Shown in pieces: positions 36,151-45,106 of a stretch of DNA of 64,000 bases; within the stretch, counting starts at the first letter, position 1, and every line of letters begins with the position of its first letter. The position numbers and the translations under genes are program-made. The notes beneath the pieces are model-generated. The model searched no databases. It was not told the DNA's origin and worked only from the letters and a program-made list of their open reading frames with translations. Source of the DNA: Nocardia inohanensis NBRC 100128 (GTDB lineage: Bacteria; Actinomycetota; Actinomycetes; Mycobacteriales; Mycobacteriaceae); contig NZ_BDBK01000002.1 of assembly GCF_001612945.1 (NCBI RefSeq), positions 992,001 to 1,056,000 of the forward strand, in the 5' to 3' direction.

Positions 36151-38459
36151 TCGGCGACCAGCTCCGCCTCGGTATCGAGGGCTCGGCGGGTGTCCTCGTC
36201 CACGCCGATCGCACCGGGGCGGTAGGTGACCGAACGCAGTGCGCCGGTGTACCGGAAGACGCCGCGCCGTTCGCGCAGTTCCCACGCGACCGGACCGCGA
36301 GCGTCGAGACCGACGGAGATGCCGGTCCACGGCGCCATGCCGACCAGTTGGACGCGGTCGGGCAGGTCGGCGGCGCGAACGCCGTCGATGCCGATGCCGA
36401 AATCCCAGCGCAGGTGCGGGCGGACGGTGGCGGAGACGGTCAGCAGGCGGCTGCCCACCGGAACCGGGCCCGCATCGGCGACCGTGTAGCGGCCGTAGGC
36501 GTTGTAGCCGAACAGGAGTCGGCCGGTCTCGATGTAGAGCAGATAACCGCCCTGGGGGTCGCCGTGAGCGACCAGTACGCCCTCGTCGCCGGGGCGATAG
36601 CCGTCGAGTTCGATCGCGATGGTGAAGTCGCGGTAGGCGATCAACTGCTGGGAGCGGTAGCGCTCGAGGGTCGGGGTGCCGGGCAGGATGCGCACCTGAT
36701 CGCGCAGCCGGGATTCCTCGGGGCGGCGGCGGGCCAGGTCCTTGCGGGTGACGAGCGGGAAAACCGTATTGTGCCAAGCTGATTCGTCCCAGGCGGCAGC
36801 GAGTTCGGCGGCCTTCTCCGGGAACTGCGCCGAGACGTCGTGGAGTTCGGTGGGGTCGGTGCGGACGTCGAAGAGCTGCCAGTGCGGGTCGTCGATATCG
36901 CGGCCGGGTTCGTGCAGGGCCAGGAGTTTCCAGCCGTCGCGATAGAAGCCGCGGTGGCCGGTCATCTCCGAGTACTGCTCGGTGTGCCGGGTGTGAGCCT
37001 CGGGGTCGCGGAGTACATCGACCGCCGAGACGCCGTCGAATTCCTTGGCGGGCAGGCCATTACGAACCGTCGGGCGTTGCAGTCCGGCCAGCTCCAACAG
37101 GGTCGGGGCGAGGTCGGTCACGTAGGTGTACTCCTGGCGAATGCCGTTGTCCCCGGCCGTGCGCGGCAGGCCCTTCGGCCAGGAGAGCAGGAAGGGAACG
37201 CGGACGCCGCCGGCGAAAGTCTGGCCCTTGTAGAAGCGGAACGGGGTGTTGGAGGCTTGCCCCCAGCCGCGCGGGTAGTGCACGCCGAGCTTGGCGGTGC
37301 CGATCAGTTCGTCGTCGTGCGGAACGTCGCGCTCCCAATCCGGTTCGTCCACCTGGGCGAATTGCGCGAAGTAGGTGCGGGTGCCCTCGGGGCCGCCCTC
37401 GGCGGTGCCGCCGTTGTCGGAGGTGAAGACGATGATGGTGTTGTCGAGTTCGCCGAATTCTTCGAGGGTTTCGACGATCCGGCCCAGGCTCTGGTCGATG
37501 CTGTCGACCATGCCCGCGTACACCTCCATGTAACGCTCGAACCGGGACTGCTGCTCCGGGGTGAGCGAATCCCATTCCTGCGCTTCGTATCCCGGCTCGG
37601 TATTGCGCGGCTTCTGCTGGGTGCCCTCGGGGAACAGGCCCTGTGCCAGCTGGGACGCGAAACGGCTCTGCCGCAGGCGATCCCAGCCCTCCTTGTACTT
37701 ACCGCGATACTTGGCGAGGTCCTCGGGCTTGGCCTGCAACGGCCCGTGCATGGCGGTGTGCGCGAAGTAGAGGAAGAACGGTTTGCCGGCGTCGTGCGCG
37801 CGGAGATCCTTCAGATACCCGATGGCGCGATCGGTGTAATCGTCGGTCAGGTAGTAGCCCTCGGGGTACTCCTCGAAATCCACCGCCGACGCATCGGAGA
37901 TCAGCTGATTCGGATGGTAGAAGGAGTTCAGCCCCTCCAGCGACCCGTAATAGCGATCGAATCCGCGCTGTGTGGGCCAGGAATCGCGGTGCGAGGCCGG
38001 GTGCAGCGTGGCATCGCGGACCAGATGCCATTTCCCGACCGCGTAGGTGGCATAACCGTTGGCGCGCAGGATCTCCGGCAACGTCAGCACATCATCGGCC
38101 AATTCCAGCCGCAGCCCCGGATAGCCGGGATCGGCATTGGCGACGAAACCGAAGCCCGCGCGATGGGAATTGACACCGGTCAGCAATGCCGCCCGCGACG
38201 GCGAGCAGAGCGGCGTGGTGTGAAAGTTGGTGAGCCGCAAACCTTCGGCGGCGAGGCGATCCAAAGTCGGGGTGTCGATCTCGGAGCCGAACGGCCCGAT
38301 ATCGCTGTAACCCATATCGTCGACCAGCACCACGATGATATTGGGCGCACCCTCCGGGGCCTGCGGAGGGTAGAGCCATTCCGGCGTGGATTCGGCGGTG
38401 GTGCGGCCGATCTCGCCGGTGAAGTTTTCGTAGCCACGAGCATGAGGGGGGACAGGCAT
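36147..38459 (-). CDS. arylsulfatase (AtsD-like, formylglycine type)
   Basis: A 770-residue type I sulfatase. Cys85 in the CSPSR motif (TTPLCSPSRAALLTG) is converted to formylglycine by a maturase that is not in the window. Asp47-Asp48 in VLVDDMGYSD and DNGGTAEGG further on bind the metal. YAVGKWHL holds the active-site Lys/His. The C-terminal 200 residues form an extra beta-rich domain (VAHGDPQGGYLLYIETGRL), as in the large mycobacterial sulfatases such as AtsD. No signal peptide, so it acts in the cytoplasm on imported sulfate esters. ATG 38459 is chosen because the family match starts just after it. The divergent ABC importer may deliver the substrate. Confidence 0.9.
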   Translation of the reverse strand: MPVPPHARGYENFTGEIGRTTAESTPEWLYPPQAPEGAPNIIVVLVDDMGYSDIGPFGSEIDTPTLDRLAAEGLRLTNFHTTPLCSPSRAALLTGVNSHRAGFGFVANADPGYPGLRLELADDVLTLPEILRANGYATYAVGKWHLVRDATLHPASHRDSWPTQRGFDRYYGSLEGLNSFYHPNQLISDASAVDFEEYPEGYYLTDDYTDRAIGYLKDLRAHDAGKPFFLYFAHTAMHGPLQAKPEDLAKYRGKYKEGWDRLRQSRFASQLAQGLFPEGTQQKPRNTEPGYEAQEWDSLTPEQQSRFERYMEVYAGMVDSIDQSLGRIVETLEEFGELDNTIIVFTSDNGGTAEGGPEGTRTYFAQFAQVDEPDWERDVPHDDELIGTAKLGVHYPRGWGQASNTPFRFYKGQTFAGGVRVPFLLSWPKGLPRTAGDNGIRQEYTYVTDLAPTLLELAGLQRPTVRNGLPAKEFDGVSAVDVLRDPEAHTRHTEQYSEMTGHRGFYRDGWKLLALHEPGRDIDDPHWQLFDVRTDPTELHDVSAQFPEKAAELAAAWDESAWHNTVFPLVTRKDLARRRPEESRLRDQVRILPGTPTLERYRSQQLIAYRDFTIAIELDGYRPGDEGVLVAHGDPQGGYLLYIETGRLLFGYNAYGRYTVADAGPVPVGSRLLTVSATVRPHLRWDFGIGIDGVRAADLPDRVQLVGMAPWTGISVGLDARGPVAWELRERRGVFRYTGALRSVTYRPGAIGVDEDTRRALDTEAELVAE

Positions 38460-38545
38460 GCTTTCAGCAAAGAACCGGATCCGGCCTGCTCGCCAGGGTT
38501 TGATTCTGGCTGCGCGCAACCGCTGATCGCCCGCTCACCCGCTGT

Positions 38546-38707
38546 TAGCGTCGCTCACCATGCACACCGGTCACCTTTGCGCGCCCGGCGCCGACTGTCG
38601 TCTTTGTGCCTGACGCGCAGGCCCGCGCGTCCCCTCCGCTCTCACAGTCCCCCAGGTGCTTTCGGCACCCCCGCCGCGTAGTGCGGCTCGTATCTCGAGG
38701 ATTTTCC
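38546..38707 (+). promoter_or_regulatory. leader region of the ABC importer operon
   Basis: TAGCGT (38546-38551) ends 8 nt before ATG 38560, so transcription likely starts on that ATG. The 148-nt leader then contains a 17-codon ORF and two hairpins: GGTGC-TTTCG-GCACC (38655-38669) and GCCGC-GTAGT-GCGGC (38673-38687). GAGG (38696-38699) is the ribosome-binding site of the binding-protein gene. The arrangement fits translation-coupled attenuation. Confidence 0.5.
38560..38613 (+). CDS. putative leaderless Cys-rich leader peptide
   Basis: The ORF encodes the 17-residue peptide MHTGHLCAPGADCRLCA, with Cys at positions 7, 13 and 16. It has no ribosome-binding site but has a -10-like box at the right distance for a leaderless start. 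Actinobacteria are known to carry short leaderless, Cys-containing ORFs before sulfur and cysteine genes, where cysteine shortage stalls ribosomes and raises expression of the downstream genes. The position before an ABC importer and opposite a sulfatase fits that role. It is short, so chance cannot be excluded. Confidence 0.55.
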   Translation: MHTGHLCAPGADCRLCA

Positions 38708-40297
38708 ATGACTTCGTCCCCCGGCGGACTCGATCGTCGTCGTTTCCTGCGCTCCTCGGCCGTGGCGGCCCTGGCCATTTTCGGCGGCGGCGCGCTCGCG
38801 GCCTGCAATTCGGCGGTCGAGCAGGCCAAGGGCGGCGGCGACGACAATGCGCAGCCGGTCAAGGGCGGCACCCTGAAGTACGGCGTGCAGTTCGATCTGG
38901 TGCCCGCGAACATTCTCACCAATACCGGCACCACGCCCTGGGTGGTCGGTCTGGTCTTCGAGACGCTGGTCCGGTACCCGCACGACAAGCTGGAGCCGCA
39001 GCCGCTGCTGGCCAAAAAATGGACGCTCGCGCCGGACGGGCAATCCATCACCCTGGAATTGCGCGATGACGTGAAATTCCACAGCGGGCGCGCGTTCACC
39101 TCCAAGGATGTGGAGTTCTCGCTGCGCACCTACGCCGATCCGAAATGGTCGGCGCAGCTCAAGAGCACCGCCGCGGCCATTACCGGATTCGACACCACCG
39201 ACCCGCACAAGATCACCCTGACTTTGGCGCATCCGGTCGGGAACCTCTTCGATCTGCTGGATACCGCACCGATCCTGGACAGCGAATCGATCGAACAGCT
39301 GGGCAGCGGCGAGAAGATCGTCGGCACCGGACCGTTCCGGTTCGTCAGCCGGATCCCCAACTCGCAGTTGATTTTCGAGAAGAACCCCGCGTACTGGGTG
39401 CCGGAGCGGCCCTACCTGGATCGCGTCGAATTCAGTGTGATCAGCGACAATCAGGCGCAGCTGAATGCCCTCAAGTCGGGGCAGATCCAATTCGCGGACG
39501 GCATCAGCTACCGCGACAACGAGAACCTGGCCAAGACCGACGGTTTCAAGGTGATCCCGTACGAAGGCGCGGAATTGCAGCTGTACGTCGGCGCGAACGT
39601 GCAGGATCCGGCGCTCGCCGACGTGAAACTCCGGCAGGCGATCGCGTACGCCATCGACCGTGAGCGGATCATCGCCGAGGTGTTCCGGGGTGCGGGCTAC
39701 GCGCTTAATGTGCCGTGGCCCAAGAACTCTCCCGCCTACGACGAAACCCGCAACATCCGATTCAAGCGAGATGTCAACAAGGCCAAGCAGATTCTCTCGG
39801 GCCTGCCCAAGCCGCCGAAGCTGCCGCTGGCGTTCAATGCCGGCGTCTCCACCTATGAGGCGACCGCGCAGATCGTGCAGGCCAATCTGGCCGAGATCGG
39901 CATCGACACCGAATTGGTGCCCACCGAGAACGCCACCTTCGTCAAGCAGCTGATCGGCGCGCAATTCCCCGGCCTGTGGATCACCGACCATTCCTGGGCG
40001 CAGTTCGTGCCCTCCACCCTGACGGTCAGCGCCTACCCGTTCAATGCGCGAAAGAATGCCTCCCACTACGATTCTCCCGCCTACGTAGCCGCCGCCGACA
40101 CCGCCTGGAAGCTGCCCAGCGGCACCGGACCGGACGCGGTCAAGGCGTATCAGGCGCTCAGCGACCAGCTCCTGGACGGGCTGTTCCTCATCGAGATCGG
40201 CGTGCGCTGGGCGCAGGGCGCGACCAGCAAGCGGCTGCACGGCGTCGGCTGGACCAAGCGCCGGGAACTGGATCTGCGAGAGACCTTCCTGGCATGA
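38708..40297 (+). CDS. ABC importer substrate-binding lipoprotein, family 5 (DppA/OppA type)
   Basis: 529 residues. A twin-arginine signal (DRRRFLRSS) is combined with a lipobox (GGALAAC), so the protein is exported, probably folded, and anchored by a lipidated Cys near residue 36. The mature part is a family-5 solute-binding protein: LVFETLVRYP, LEPQPLLAKKW, ITLELRDDVKFHSGRAFTSKDVEFSL and VKLRQAIAYAIDRERI are the usual landmarks. The family takes peptides, nickel chelates, glutathione or other small molecules. With the sulfatase and the Cys-rich leader, an organosulfur or sulfate-ester ligand is plausible but inferred. GAGG lies 8 nt before ATG. Confidence 0.88.
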   Translation: MTSSPGGLDRRRFLRSSAVAALAIFGGGALAACNSAVEQAKGGGDDNAQPVKGGTLKYGVQFDLVPANILTNTGTTPWVVGLVFETLVRYPHDKLEPQPLLAKKWTLAPDGQSITLELRDDVKFHSGRAFTSKDVEFSLRTYADPKWSAQLKSTAAAITGFDTTDPHKITLTLAHPVGNLFDLLDTAPILDSESIEQLGSGEKIVGTGPFRFVSRIPNSQLIFEKNPAYWVPERPYLDRVEFSVISDNQAQLNALKSGQIQFADGISYRDNENLAKTDGFKVIPYEGAELQLYVGANVQDPALADVKLRQAIAYAIDRERIIAEVFRGAGYALNVPWPKNSPAYDETRNIRFKRDVNKAKQILSGLPKPPKLPLAFNAGVSTYEATAQIVQANLAEIGIDTELVPTENATFVKQLIGAQFPGLWITDHSWAQFVPSTLTVSAYPFNARKNASHYDSPAYVAAADTAWKLPSGTGPDAVKAYQALSDQLLDGLFLIEIGVRWAQGATSKRLHGVGWTKRRELDLRETFLA

Positions 40298-41253
40298 TCG
40301 CCTATCTGCTGCGCCGGGTGCCGTCCGCGCTGGCGGTGCTGTTCGGCGCTTCGGTGCTGATCTTCCTGCTGCTGCGGCTGGTGCCCGGCGATCCGGCGAC
40401 CACCCTGGCCGGGCCCGACGCCACCCCGGAGACCATTGCGGCGATCCGGCATCAGCTCGGCCTGGACCGCAGCTGGCCCGCGCAGTACCTGACCTGGCTG
40501 CACGGCGTGCTCACCGGTGACCTCGGCCGCTCCTACATCATCGGCGGCCAGATCTCCGACCTGGTCGGGCGCGGGCTCACCAACACCCTGGTGCTCACCG
40601 CCGCCGCGCTACTGCTGGCCGTCGTGGTCAGCCTCGCGGTCAGCGTCTCATCCGTGCTGTGGGACAGGCGCTGGCTGAATGCCATTGTGGCGGCGGCGAA
40701 TACGGTCGCGGTGGCGGTGCCGGTCTTCGTGACCGGCGTGCTGCTGGTGCTGGTGTTCGCCATCATCCTGCCGGTGCTGCCGGCGGGCGGCATCCCGCCG
40801 CGGGGCTTCGCCGCGCAACCCGATATCACCGTGCAGTACCTGCTGCTGCCCTCGATCTGCCTGGCGCTGCCGGTCGCCGCCGCCCTCACCCGATTCCTCA
40901 CCGAATCGCTGCGCACCGAACTCCGCAAGCCGTACGTACTGACCGCGCGGGCGCTCGGCATCTCGCACCGGCAGATCGTCACCCGGGGCGCGCTGCGGAA
41001 TGCCCTGCCCACCATGCTGACCGCGCTCGGCATCCAGACCGGCCAGCTGCTCGGCGGCGCGGTGCTGGTCGAGGCGGCGTTCGCCTGGCCGGGCATCGGG
41101 CAGCTCATCGAACAGGGCATCAACCGGCGCGACTATCCGGTGGTGCAGGCGCTGCTGCTGTTCTCGGTGGCGGTGTTCGTGGCGATCCAGCTGACCACCG
41201 ATATCGTGCACGCCTGGCTCGACCCGCGCATCCGGATCGGCGGCCGGGCATGA
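40294..41253 (+). CDS. ABC importer permease, DppB type
   Basis: 319 residues. MIAYLLRRVPSALAVLFGASVLIFLLLRLVPGDP is the standard DppB/OppB start, and six membrane helices follow. The coupling-helix EAA loop (ARALGISHRQIVTRGALRNALPTML) contacts the ATPase. ATGA overlap with the binding-protein gene, and overlap with the next permease gene, indicate a tightly coupled operon. Confidence 0.92.
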   Translation: MIAYLLRRVPSALAVLFGASVLIFLLLRLVPGDPATTLAGPDATPETIAAIRHQLGLDRSWPAQYLTWLHGVLTGDLGRSYIIGGQISDLVGRGLTNTLVLTAAALLLAVVVSLAVSVSSVLWDRRWLNAIVAAANTVAVAVPVFVTGVLLVLVFAIILPVLPAGGIPPRGFAAQPDITVQYLLLPSICLALPVAAALTRFLTESLRTELRKPYVLTARALGISHRQIVTRGALRNALPTMLTALGIQTGQLLGGAVLVEAAFAWPGIGQLIEQGINRRDYPVVQALLLFSVAVFVAIQLTTDIVHAWLDPRIRIGGRA

Positions 41254-42137
41254 GTGAACTCGTCATCGCACCCGATACGGTGGCCGAGCCGATCGACATC
41301 GTCGGGCGGGAATCGAATCCGTCCAAGCCGCTGCTGCGGGCGCTGACCCGTGGTCAGGGACTGGCCGGCGTGCTGCTGGTGGGGCTGATCGCTGCCGCCG
41401 GGTTGTTCGCCGGAGTGCTCACGAAATACGGTCCGCTGGAACAGATTCCGGGCGCGAACCTGCTCGGTCCGAGCGGCGAGCACTGGCTCGGCACCGACAA
41501 TGTCAACCGGGACGTGTTCACCCGCGTGCTCTACGGCATTCGCATCAACCTGCTCATCTGCCTGATCGCCGTGCCATTGGGCGCGCTGATCGGCGCCCTG
41601 GCCGGACTGCTGGCCAGCGTGAACACCGTCGCCGACGTCATCACCCAGCGCGTCTTCGATCTGATCCTGGCGTTCCCGGCGCTCATCTTCGCCATCGCGC
41701 TGTCGGCCGTCACCGGCCCGGGCGCGCACGCGGTGATCATCGTGATCGTGGCCGCCGAGATCCCGATCTTCGGCCGCCAGATCCGCACCGCCATCCTCGC
41801 CGTCCGCGAACAGCCGTTCGTGGAGGCGGCCGAGGTGATCGGCGCGGGCACCTGGTGGACACTGCGAAAGCATGTGCTGCCCAATGTGATCGAGCCCTTG
41901 GCCGTGCAGCTGGCGCTCTCCATGTCGCTGGCGGTGTTCGTCGAGGGCGCGATGAGCTTCATCGGTATCGGCGTCCGCCCGCCGGACCCGTCACTGGGCT
42001 CCATCATCGCCGAATCCATCGGCGATCTGGACGCCAATCCGGCGTTCGCGGTCGGACCGCTGCTGGTGGTCTCCGGCCTCACCCTCGGATTCCTGTTGAT
42101 CGCCCAGGCATTGGGCCGCGCCCGGAGGATCGGATGA
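41250..42137 (+). CDS. ABC importer permease, DppC type
   Basis: 295 residues. The GEHWLGTDNVNRDVFTRVLYG segment typifies DppC/OppC proteins, followed by a six-helix core with the EAA loop EAAEVIGAGTWWTLRKHVLPNVIEPL. SPS-like PPDPSLGSIIAES lies near the C-terminus. It pairs with the DppB-type permease. ATGA overlaps on both sides. Confidence 0.92.
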   Translation: MSELVIAPDTVAEPIDIVGRESNPSKPLLRALTRGQGLAGVLLVGLIAAAGLFAGVLTKYGPLEQIPGANLLGPSGEHWLGTDNVNRDVFTRVLYGIRINLLICLIAVPLGALIGALAGLLASVNTVADVITQRVFDLILAFPALIFAIALSAVTGPGAHAVIIVIVAAEIPIFGRQIRTAILAVREQPFVEAAEVIGAGTWWTLRKHVLPNVIEPLAVQLALSMSLAVFVEGAMSFIGIGVRPPDPSLGSIIAESIGDLDANPAFAVGPLLVVSGLTLGFLLIAQALGRARRIG

Positions 42138-43792
42138 GCGACGAAGACCAGCGGCCCCTGCTCGAAATCCGCGACCTGGTAGTGCGCTTCGGCGAACGCG
42201 TCGTGGTGGACCGGGTGCATGTCGAAGTCGGTCGCGGCGAAACCGTCGCGCTGGTCGGCGAATCGGGTTCGGGCAAGTCACTGACCGCTCGTGCCGTACT
42301 CGGGCTGCTCCCCGACGGCGCGCGAGTGGATGGCTCGATTCGCTTGGGCGACAACGAGATCGTCGGCGCGAGCGACGCCGAACTGCGCCCACTGCGCGGC
42401 ACCCGTGCCGCCATGGTGTTCCAGGAACCGCAGACCGCCCTGAACCCGGTGCAGAAGATCGGCACCCAGATCACCCAGGCGCTGCGCGCGCACCGCCCGA
42501 TCGGCAAGGCCGAGGCCCGGGCCCGCGCGGTCGAACTGCTCGGGCTGGTGGACATCCCCGAACCCGAGAAGCGCATCGACTGGTACCCGCACCAGCTTTC
42601 GGGCGGTCAGAAGCAGCGCGTGGTCATCGCACTGGCCCTGTCCGGCGAACCCGATCTGCTGATCGCCGACGAACCCACCACCGCCCTGGATGTCACCGTG
42701 CAGGCCGAGATCCTCGAACTGCTGCGAGATCTCCAGCGGCGCAACGACACCGCCATCCTGTTCATCACCCACAATCTCGGCGTGGTCGCGGCCATCGCGG
42801 ATCGCGTGGTGGTCATGAACGCCGGGGAAATCGTCGAAACCCGTACCGTGCACGACCTTTTCGCCGATCCGCGCGAGGAGTACACCCGCACCCTGCTGGC
42901 CGCGGTGCCCACGCTGCCGAAGGAGCCCGCCGCCCTCGATATCGTGCCGCCGCCCGCGAGGTCCGAACCCGAACCCGAGCCGGTGCTGCGCCTGAACCAT
43001 GTCTCCGTGGTCTACCGTCAGGGCCGCAAGCACTTCCAGGCCCTGCGCGACGTCGCCCTGACCGTGGCCCCGCGCGAGGTGATCGGCCTGGTCGGCGAAT
43101 CCGGTTCCGGTAAGAGCACCCTGGGCCGCACCGCACTCGGCCTGGTCCCGGCCACCACGGGCGAAGTGGTCCTCCAGGGCACCCCGCTGACCGGACTGTC
43201 CGCACGAGAACTGCGCGGCCTGCGCAAACAGGTCGCGCTGGTGCACCAGGACGTCACCGCCTCGCTGGATCCCCGCCGCACCCTGGCAGACTCCATCGGT
43301 GAACCGCTGCTGGTCCATCGCGTCGCCTCGGGTGCACTGCTCCGGTCCCGCGTCGGCGACCTGCTCGAATCGGTGCGCCTGCCACGCGATTACGCCGGCC
43401 GCCGGCCCGGTGAGCTCTCCGGCGGTCAGCGGCAGCGCGTCGCACTGGCGCGTGCGCTGGCCTTGGCCCCGCGCCTACTGGTCGCCGACGAGCCCACCAG
43501 CGCCCTCGACGTCTCGGTGCAAGCGCAAGTCCTGGACCTGTTTTCGGACTTGCGCGCCGAATATGGCTTCGCCTGCCTCTTCATCAGTCATGATCTGGCG
43601 GTAGTGCATCAGGTGGCCGATCGCGTGGTCGTTCTGAAAAGCGGTGAAATGGTGGAGACCGGCCTGGTCGGCGAGGTTTTCGGGCAACCGCGCCAGGATT
43701 ACACTCGCCGATTGCTGGATGCGGTGCCCGCACCGGATCCGGCGCGACGGCGGCCGGAAACTCCGCCGCGCGCACTGGCGCTGGGCGCATAG
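42134..43792 (+). CDS. ABC importer ATPase, two nucleotide-binding domains fused (DppD-DppF)
   Basis: 552 residues with two complete ATPase domains. Walker A GESGSGKS occurs near residues 38 and 320; LSGGQ signatures lie near 154 and 427; Walker B LLIADEPTTALD and LLVADEPTSALD follow. Peptide importers usually encode DppD and DppF separately, but actinobacteria often fuse them as here. Last gene of the operon; about 150 nt without a clear terminator separate it from the MmyB-type gene. Confidence 0.93.
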   Translation: MSDEDQRPLLEIRDLVVRFGERVVVDRVHVEVGRGETVALVGESGSGKSLTARAVLGLLPDGARVDGSIRLGDNEIVGASDAELRPLRGTRAAMVFQEPQTALNPVQKIGTQITQALRAHRPIGKAEARARAVELLGLVDIPEPEKRIDWYPHQLSGGQKQRVVIALALSGEPDLLIADEPTTALDVTVQAEILELLRDLQRRNDTAILFITHNLGVVAAIADRVVVMNAGEIVETRTVHDLFADPREEYTRTLLAAVPTLPKEPAALDIVPPPARSEPEPEPVLRLNHVSVVYRQGRKHFQALRDVALTVAPREVIGLVGESGSGKSTLGRTALGLVPATTGEVVLQGTPLTGLSARELRGLRKQVALVHQDVTASLDPRRTLADSIGEPLLVHRVASGALLRSRVGDLLESVRLPRDYAGRRPGELSGGQRQRVALARALALAPRLLVADEPTSALDVSVQAQVLDLFSDLRAEYGFACLFISHDLAVVHQVADRVVVLKSGEMVETGLVGEVFGQPRQDYTRRLLDAVPAPDPARRRPETPPRALALGA

Positions 43793-43943
43793 GGATTTCC
43801 TGACAGGATTCCCCACTGATACAAACAGGGACAGTTTTCAGCACGCCTCCTACCACGCGATCGTGGAACCATCCCCACTGAATCTGTACTCGGCCGTACC
43901 TCGACGGGGGTGGTTGTGGCCGGGCGAAGTGAAGGAGGCTGCG

Positions 43944-44729
43944 GTGGTCGCGGATGCGGCGTGTGGGCGGGATTCTCGGGAAATCGAAGCTCCGAGTTTC
44001 GGGAATCTGCTGCGGCGGCTGCGTGACGATCGGGGCCTTTCCCGCGAACGCCTGGCTTTCAACGCGGGCGTGAGCGCGAGTTACATAACGCATCTGGAGA
44101 AGGGTGAGCGTGGCAATCCGACCCGTGAAGTGGTCGAGGCGCTCACCCGATATCTCGATCGCCTGGAACCGCTGACCTTGGCGGTGCGCCGGCAGCTGAG
44201 CGATCTGGCGGGCCTTTCCACCTCGGAATTCCCGACCGTGGAGGAGCTGCGCGCGGCCATCACCCCGGGCATGCTGAACATGCTCGAACTCCATCGTCCC
44301 AATCTCGCCGCCTACCTCGACACCCGCGCGAATCTGCTGGCCAGCAACGAGAATTGGGACGATGCCTTCCCCGGAGTGCGCGAGGACGGGAATATGCTGC
44401 GCTGGTTCTTCAGCAATGAGCTGGCGACCCGCGTACTGGTGAATTGGGATTCCGATGTCCGCCAGGTGGTGCGCTGGATGCGCGGATTGATCGGGCGCTC
44501 CGGCAATACCGAGGGATTCACCGAACTGCTGCACGAACTCGGCGAATATCCGAAATTCCGGCAGGTGTGGGCCGAGGGCGGGGTGGAGTTCGCGCCGCAC
44601 GTCTGGAGCCTGCAACTGCGCAACCCGGTGACCGGGTTGCGGCGGAAGTTGTACGCGCAGAGCGGTCGTCTCGACGGCGCTGTCTTCCCCGGGCACATAC
44701 TCGCGATCCTGGGTCTGCCGGTCGTCTGA
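43944..44729 (+). CDS. XRE regulator with MmyB-like ligand domain, paralogue 1
   Basis: 261 residues. The helix-turn-helix is at residues about 15-80 (FGNLLRRLRDDRGLSRERLAFNAGVSASYITHLEKG). The rest is the MmyB-type PAS-like domain (PNLAAYLDTRANLLASNENWDDAFPG and NMLRWFF), a family reported to bind fatty-acid-like ligands. GTG 43944 follows GGAGG at 5 nt; the frame stays open upstream, but similarity to paralogue 2 begins here. The paralogue at 53287 shares the core almost word for word. It sits just upstream of menD and may control that unit. Confidence 0.85.
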   Translation: MVADAACGRDSREIEAPSFGNLLRRLRDDRGLSRERLAFNAGVSASYITHLEKGERGNPTREVVEALTRYLDRLEPLTLAVRRQLSDLAGLSTSEFPTVEELRAAITPGMLNMLELHRPNLAAYLDTRANLLASNENWDDAFPGVREDGNMLRWFFSNELATRVLVNWDSDVRQVVRWMRGLIGRSGNTEGFTELLHELGEYPKFRQVWAEGGVEFAPHVWSLQLRNPVTGLRRKLYAQSGRLDGAVFPGHILAILGLPVV

Positions 44730-45106
44730 GCCCGGGGGCCGCTCGTTCGCCACGAGTTGTCCGGCCCGGAGTTTCCGGAAAGTTCGCTAGCACAATGCCG
44801 AGTGTGTCTCAACTGGGCAATGCACCCCAGCCAGTGTCACCACCGAGCAGTGCCACCACTGGATACTGTCACGAAATGTGCTTTGTGTCTTGATGTTTCG
44901 TTGATCTCATAGGAATTGACAGCCTTCGGAGACCGGCGATAGCCTGTTGCCAGTCGGATGCCGGTCGAGTGACCAGCAGTTTCGATCCGATCTATCGCAG
45001 CGGCGCCGGCCATGTCGGCTCACATGGCCACGCCGTCTTCCCCGATCGCAAGCGCAGTGTCGTGTGCTCTCCGAAGGGGATGTTCGTCCCCAGGTAGTGG
45101 AGTGCA
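44730..45106 (+). other. intergenic region with menD promoter and possible small ORF
   Basis: TTGACA (44916-44921), an 18-bp spacer and TAGCCT (44940-44945) form a near-consensus promoter, with a start near 44952 and a leader of about 155 nt before menD. Upstream, 44781-44807 shares a motif with 55991-56013. An ORF of 32 codons begins at ATG 44794 and ends at 44893 (PSVSQLGNAPQPVSPPSSAT), but it has no ribosome-binding site and I do not call it a gene. Confidence 0.6.

Noticed and set aside
42134..43792. Frameshift fusion of two ATPase genes
   Set aside because: Both domains are complete and joined by a normal linker; DppD-DppF fusions are common in actinobacteria.
44794..44893. 32-codon ORF upstream of menD
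   Set aside because: No ribosome-binding site, no convincing -10 at leaderless distance, and it lies before the TTGACA/TAGCCT promoter of menD.
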